Source: Caballeronia sp031450805 (lineage in GTDB: Bacteria; Pseudomonadota; Gammaproteobacteria; Burkholderiales; Burkholderiaceae). From it: a stretch of 64,000 nucleotides of DNA. The stretch lies in contig NZ_JARTVY010000001.1 in the NCBI RefSeq assembly GCF_031450805.1, positions 744,001 through 808,000 on the forward strand, read 5' to 3'. The position numbers and the translations under genes are program-made. This document shows, in pieces, positions 60,468 to 64,000 of this stretch. How positions within the stretch are numbered: the first letter of the stretch is position 1; every line of letters starts with the position of its first letter. The notes below the pieces were generated by a model. It was not told where the DNA came from and did not search any database. It was given only the letters and a program-made list of their open reading frames with translations.

Positions 60468-60774
60468 TTATCGTTCACGTCTGGCGCAACCTGTCCCCGG
60501 CAGCCTGACCAGACCCCACAAGCCGCCATCGAACGTTGGCATCACGCTCGTGCGCGTCTCGGCAGGAGACGGCGCAGGAACGGCGGCGTAGGCCCCATCC
60601 AGCGTGACGGCGCGAAGACCATCGGACGGACGCGCGGCGCCCGGCTGGACAAGACGTGTGCACCTACGAGAAGGTGCGTTGAGTTGCAGTTGCGAGGCTT
60701 TTGGCCCCTAACAGCGTACTGATGGCGATTGTAAAAACGCACTGGCGTTCCAACGAATCACCCATTGACGGCAT
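60468..60774 (-). pseudogene. Possible frameshifted small secreted protein gene
   Basis: Reading the minus strand, an ATG at 60774 (second ATG 60765) opens a frame, MGDSLERQCVFTIAISTLLG..., whose first 25 residues resemble a signal peptide (FTIAISTLLGAKSLATA), ending at TAG 60664-60666. A +1 shift near 60680-60700 joins it to another frame of typical GC-rich coding character, running through GAYAAVPAPSPAETRTSV and MPTFDGGLWGLVRLPGTG to TAA at 60468-60470. Together they would give about 100 residues. It may be a decayed gene, a sequencing error or chance. No family recognised. Confidence 0.3.
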
Positions 60775-60800
60775 GGTGAAACCGATGCACAAGTGAGCCC

Positions 60801-60806
60801 ATTATA
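60801..60806 (-). promoter_or_regulatory. Candidate -10 for rlpA / broken ORF
   Basis: A perfect TATAAT on the minus strand lies 27 bases before ATG 60774 and about 490 bases before rlpA. The -35 is poor. Confidence 0.4.
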
Positions 60807-60983
60807 CAAAAAAATCGGGGTTCGGCTGGCGGGACTGCGGAAATCGCCATTGATTCTGACTATGAGCGTAAGAATTTCCGTATTTTTGAGCCATTCGCGG
60901 GTCTACACGCGCCTTCGTCGATGCAGACCCGCCCCCGGTACAATGAGCGTTTTTACACGCGCGTCAGCATCATCGACAGACCC

Positions 60984-61628
60984 ATGAAAGTCATTCTTGT
61001 TCCCGTGACGCCATTCCAGCAGAACTGCTCCATCGTCATTTGCGAAGCGACGCAGCGCGCGGCCGTCGTCGACCCGGGCGGCGATATCGAGCGGATCATC
61101 GCGGAGGTGCAGAAGCAAGGCTTGACCGTCGAGAAGATCCTGCTGACGCACGGCCATCTCGACCATTGCGGGGGCGCGAAGGCGCTGGCGAATCACTTCG
61201 GAATACAGATAGAAGGTCCGCACAAGGAAGACGCGTTCTGGATCGATCAACTGCCCGCGCAAAGGCAGCGCTTCGGCTTTTCGAATGCGGAAGCGTTCAC
61301 GCCCGACCGCTGGCTGGAAGACGGAGACACTGTTCGTTTCGGCGAGGAAGAAATGGAGGTCTACTTCTGTCCCGGCCACACGCCGGGTCACGTGGTGTTC
61401 TTCAGCCGGACGCATCGACTCGCGTTTGTCGGCGATGTGCTGTTCTCGGGCTCCATCGGCCGCACGGACTTCCCACGCGGCAATCATGCGGAACTGATCC
61501 GCTCGATTCGCGACAAGCTCTGGCCGCTCGGCGACGATGTCACCTTCGTTCCGGGTCACGGCCCGGCATCGACATTCGGTGAGGAGCGTCGCAGCAATCC
61601 GTTTGTCCGCGATGGAGTCGCAGCATGA
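60984..61628 (+). CDS. Metallo-beta-lactamase-fold hydrolase (YcbL/glyoxalase II-like)
   Basis: The 214-residue product (ATG 60984) has the MBL metal motif H56GHLDH61, the later CPGHTPGHVVFFS and VGDVLFSGSIGRTDFPRGN, and a final PGHGPAST. YcbL/GloB-like enzymes hydrolyse S-lactoylglutathione or related thioesters with one or two metal ions. Its stop overlaps the start of an exonuclease gene (ATGA), implying coupled translation. Confidence 0.93.
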   Translation: MKVILVPVTPFQQNCSIVICEATQRAAVVDPGGDIERIIAEVQKQGLTVEKILLTHGHLDHCGGAKALANHFGIQIEGPHKEDAFWIDQLPAQRQRFGFSNAEAFTPDRWLEDGDTVRFGEEEMEVYFCPGHTPGHVVFFSRTHRLAFVGDVLFSGSIGRTDFPRGNHAELIRSIRDKLWPLGDDVTFVPGHGPASTFGEERRSNPFVRDGVAA

Positions 61629-62284
61629 ACGCGATCCCCGAAATCTACGTCAGCACCGATGTCGAAGCCGACGGCCCGATCCCCGGCCCGCACTCGATGC
61701 TGAGCTTCGCATCGGCGGCCTACACGGCGGACAAGCAGCTCATCGGCACGTTCTCGGCGAATCTGGAAACGCTCGAAGGGGCTGCGCCGCATCCTGTGCA
61801 GGCAGCGTGGTGGAAAACGCAGCCGGAAGCGTGGGCCGCGTGCCGCATCGACTTGCAGAAGCCAGAAGTCGCGCTGGTGAAATACGTCGAATGGGTCGAG
61901 GCGCTGCCGGGCAAGCCGGTGTTCGTCGCGTACCCGGCGGGCTTCGACTTCACCTATATGTTCTGGTACATGATGCGCTTCGCCGAGCGATGCCCGTTTT
62001 CATGGTCCGCCCTGGACATCAAGACGCTTGCCTTCGCGATGACCGGCCTGCCCTATCGCAAGGCAATCAAACCGCGTCTGCCGAAGCACTGGTTCGATGA
62101 ACTGCCGCACACGCACGTCGCACTCGACGACGCCATCGAGCAGGGCGCGCTGTTCTGCAATATGCTGGCGGAACTGCAGGCATCGCATGCGGCGGCGGCA
62201 AAAGCGGCTGAAAGCGCGGCTGAAAATGCCGGGTCATCGGCCGAGGATCATCTGAAAGGTAAAAACGCGCCGTCTAGCCGGTGA
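61625..62284 (+). CDS. DEDDh-type 3'-5' exonuclease-fold protein
   Basis: The 219-residue product has the acidic DEDDh exonuclease set: D12-x-E14 in STDVEADGP, D108 in AGFDFTYMF, and H164xxxxD169 in THVALDDA. It resembles RNase T/DnaQ-like nucleases, but its substrate is unknown. The C-terminus is an Ala/Ser/Glu-rich tail. It overlaps the MBL gene by four bases. Confidence 0.85.
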   Translation: MNAIPEIYVSTDVEADGPIPGPHSMLSFASAAYTADKQLIGTFSANLETLEGAAPHPVQAAWWKTQPEAWAACRIDLQKPEVALVKYVEWVEALPGKPVFVAYPAGFDFTYMFWYMMRFAERCPFSWSALDIKTLAFAMTGLPYRKAIKPRLPKHWFDELPHTHVALDDAIEQGALFCNMLAELQASHAAAAKAAESAAENAGSSAEDHLKGKNAPSSR

Positions 62285-62379
62285 GTAAGGGAAACTACCT
62301 CATTGCACCGGCGTTGCATTGCCTTTCTTTTCTGACACCACTACTATGAGAGTTAAATCGCGACCGAACGGAGGCGCAG

Positions 62380-62838
62380 TTGACTCTCGACACGTTCTCA
62401 CAAAAAATCCTGCGTCTTCTGCAACTGGACGCCCGGCGCTCCGTTCAGGAAATCTCCGATCAGGTCGGCCTCTCCAGCACGCCGTGCTGGCGGCGGATCA
62501 AGGACATGGAACAGTCCGGCGTCATTCAGCGTTATACCGCGCTGCTTGATCGAGAAAAGCTCGGCCTGCATGTCTGCGCACTCGCGCATATCCATCTCAC
62601 GCGGCATACGGAAGGCGGCGTCGAGCAGTTCGAACGCGAAATCGCTACGTGCCCGGAAGTGACCGAGTGCTACAGCACGACGGGCGAATCCGATTACATC
62701 CTGAAGATCGTCGCGCCCGATATCAAGGCGTACGACGCTTTCCTGCACGACCGGATCTTCAAGATTCCGGCGGTCGCGCAGGTTCGCACGAGCGTCGTGC
62801 TTCGCGAGATCAAGTTCGATACGCAACTGCCGTTGTGA
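62380..62838 (+). CDS. Lrp/AsnC family regulator
   Basis: The 152-residue product starts at TTG 62380, with GGAGG about five bases upstream; no ATG fits. The N-terminal helix-turn-helix (VQEISDQVGLSSTPCWRRIKDME) and C-terminal RAM sensor domain (ALAHIHLTRHT, YSTTGESDYILKIVAPD) are typical. Members respond to amino acids. The regulated gene is not evident; the next gene on the other strand is a metal exporter. Confidence 0.94.
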   Translation: MTLDTFSQKILRLLQLDARRSVQEISDQVGLSSTPCWRRIKDMEQSGVIQRYTALLDREKLGLHVCALAHIHLTRHTEGGVEQFEREIATCPEVTECYSTTGESDYILKIVAPDIKAYDAFLHDRIFKIPAVAQVRTSVVLREIKFDTQLPL

Positions 62839-62854
62839 ATCGACGCAGCGCGTG

Positions 62855-64000
62855 TCAATCGGCGGCGTGTTGCGGTGGTTGATGCGCGGCGCGCCTGATT
62901 GACTGAGCTACGCGAATCTCCCGCGCGCCGAGCGTCTGCCTGAGCGCTTCAAGATCGACTCTGGCGAGGCGGAATTCCGTATCGCCCGATTTCGCCTGCA
63001 GCAGCAGAATCTCCACGTCGAAGCCGCGCTTCAGATAATGAAGATTGAGCGCATCGACGGATAAACCCTCTTCGGCCAAAGCCGCGCGCACGGCCTCCGC
63101 GACGGTCGAGCGCAGCGGGTAATTGCCGGGCAGCGGATTCGCGGCATCGCTTTCCGGATCGACGTGAATGAGCGCGTCGATCACGCGCGCGTCGGTGAGA
63201 ATATGCGCCCGCGCCGATTCCGCGATGAAATGCCCTTCGGAAACCGTAATGAGCGGATCGACGAGGATATGCGCATCGACGATCGCCAGGTCGCCCATTT
63301 TGCGCGTGCGCAAATCATGCACATCGCGCACGCCGGGCGTGTCGAGCAAAATGCCGCGTAAATCGGCGGTTGTCGCTTCATCGAGCGCGCGGTCCGACAG
63401 GTCCTGCAACGCATCCCAGGCAAAGCTCCAGCCCATTTTGCCGATCATGAAACCGACGAGCGCCGCCGCAATTGGATCGAGAATACGAAAACCGGCGAGA
63501 CTGCCGATGATCCCCAGCGCAACCACCAGCGAAGAGGCCGCATCCGAACGCGCGTGCCATGCATTCGCGACCAGCATTGCAGAACGCACGCGTTCCGCAG
63601 CCCGCAACATATATCGAAACAGCGCTTCCTTCGAAAGCAGCACGATAATGGCGACGGCCAGTGCGCTGGCATGTACTGGCGGAATATCGTGAGGATGCAT
63701 GATGCGCGTCCCGGCGCGCCACAACATTCCCGCGCCGACAACGATCAGCAATCCGCCGAGGAAAAGCGAAGCGACGGTTTCATACCGGCTGTGACCGTAG
63801 TTGTGATCGATATCCGGAACCGCAGCGGCCTTTCGGTTAGCGATCAGTACGACAAAATCCGACACGATATCGGCCAGAGAGTGCACGCCGTCCGCTATCA
63901 ACGCCTGCGAGTGCGCAATTACACCCACGACTAGCTGGCCTGCAGTCAGGCCGCTATTAAGCACGATACTCGTCCACGTCGTCCGGACAGCCACCGCCTG
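62855..64000 (-). CDS. Cation diffusion facilitator (CDF) metal exporter, 5' end outside window
   Basis: The 3' part and nearly all of the gene are present (about 382 codons). The open frame continues past the right edge; an in-frame GTG at 63994 is probably internal, so the true start lies outside. CDF proteins export divalent metals such as Zn, Co, Fe or Mn with protons. Helix II carries HSQALIADGVHSLADIVSDF and helix V ARSDAASSLVVAL with the metal-binding Asp/His residues. A long C-terminal domain of ~200 residues follows, larger than in FieF, with a second soluble segment. Metal specificity cannot be told. Confidence 0.92.
   Translation of the reverse strand, partial: QAVAVRTTWTSIVLNSGLTAGQLVVGVIAHSQALIADGVHSLADIVSDFVVLIANRKAAAVPDIDHNYGHSRYETVASLFLGGLLIVVGAGMLWRAGTRIMHPHDIPPVHASALAVAIIVLLSKEALFRYMLRAAERVRSAMLVANAWHARSDAASSLVVALGIIGSLAGFRILDPIAAALVGFMIGKMGWSFAWDALQDLSDRALDEATTADLRGILLDTPGVRDVHDLRTRKMGDLAIVDAHILVDPLITVSEGHFIAESARAHILTDARVIDALIHVDPESDAANPLPGNYPLRSTVAEAVRAALAEEGLSVDALNLHYLKRGFDVEILLLQAKSGDTEFRLARVDLEALRQTLGAREIRVAQSIRRAAHQPPQHAAD

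Larger units (their letters stand above)
60315..60983. other. Long rlpA/MBL intergenic region
   Basis: This 669-base divergent gap is the largest in the window. It carries a candidate minus-strand promoter (60801-60806) and a broken-looking small reading frame (60468-60774, listed separately). On the plus strand TACAAT at 60939-60944 could be the MBL -10. I saw no RNA gene, terminator or palindrome of note. Confidence 0.5.

Overview
The window is GC-rich chromosomal DNA from a betaproteobacterium of the Burkholderiaceae. A Paraburkholderia or Caballeronia primary chromosome fits best. I infer this from gene order and protein style: gatCAB opposite mreBCD-mrdA-rodA, rsmB-DUF4390-ntrY/ntrX-like, def-fmt opposite dprA, rpmH-rnpA-yidD-yidC-mnmE opposite dnaA-dnaN-gyrB, alanine-rich protein tails, and a QueE with the CX14CX2C cluster known from Burkholderia multivorans. 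No species can be named from sequence reading alone. I found no phage, insertion sequence, CRISPR array, integrase or obvious genomic island.

Layout. 1-3.0 kb: GatCAB amidotransferase (gatB runs off the left edge). 3.4-9.8 kb: rod-shape and peptidoglycan elongation operon. 9.8-13.3 kb: Sel1-repeat protein, HpcH/HpaI aldolase and the queuosine genes queD, queE and queC. 13.5-19.1 kb: a candidate small hairpin transcript, tRNA-Phe, a NtrYX-like two-component pair, a DUF4390 protein and rsmB. 19.2-24.3 kb: htpX, a LysE exporter, fmt, def, dprA and a thioredoxin-like protein. 24.5-31.9 kb: topB, a LysR regulator, GTP-dependent PEP carboxykinase and a D-2-hydroxyacid dehydrogenase. 31.9-33.8 kb: OsmC, patatin and thioesterase genes. 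33.8-38.5 kb: tRNA-Lys, a three-gene outer-membrane lipoprotein operon (CsgG-like, DUF4810, GNA1162/DUF799), DUF488, an MFS exporter and a degenerate tandem repeat. 38.5-42 kb: dbpA, a tiny zinc-ribbon protein and a von Willebrand factor A lipoprotein. 42.3-53.2 kb: replication and early ribosome/membrane genes around the probable origin region (gyrB, dnaN, dnaA | rpmH, rnpA, yidD, yidC, mnmE). 53.2-64 kb: a SnoaL-like protein, a second LysE exporter, a small secreted protein, yaeQ, a VOC protein, tRNA-Ala, cytochrome c, a BON lipoprotein, a DiaA/GmhA-like SIS protein, yraN, rsmI, rlpA, a metallo-beta-lactamase-fold hydrolase coupled to a DEDDh exonuclease, an Lrp regulator and a truncated cation-efflux gene.

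How the genes work together. Most of the window is housekeeping: tRNA charging and modification (gatCAB, fmt, def, queCDE, mnmE, rnpA), rRNA modification (rsmB, rsmI), replication and topology (dnaA, dnaN, gyrB, topB), and envelope growth (mre/mrd, rlpA, yidC, htpX). Translational coupling by ATGA overlaps is frequent: mreC/mreD, aldolase/Sel1, rsmB/DUF4390, SnoaL/LysE and MBL/exonuclease.

The least explained parts are the lipoprotein trio at 34.3-36.0 kb, the tandem repeats at 38.0-38.3 kb, the hairpin unit at 13.49-13.55 kb, the palindrome shared by the cI-like regulator and mnmE near 51.74 kb, the small secreted protein at 54.7 kb, and the rlpA upstream region, which carries what looks like a broken small secreted gene. 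I do not see a convincing wholly new multi-gene system; the lipoprotein trio is the best candidate for an under-described one.
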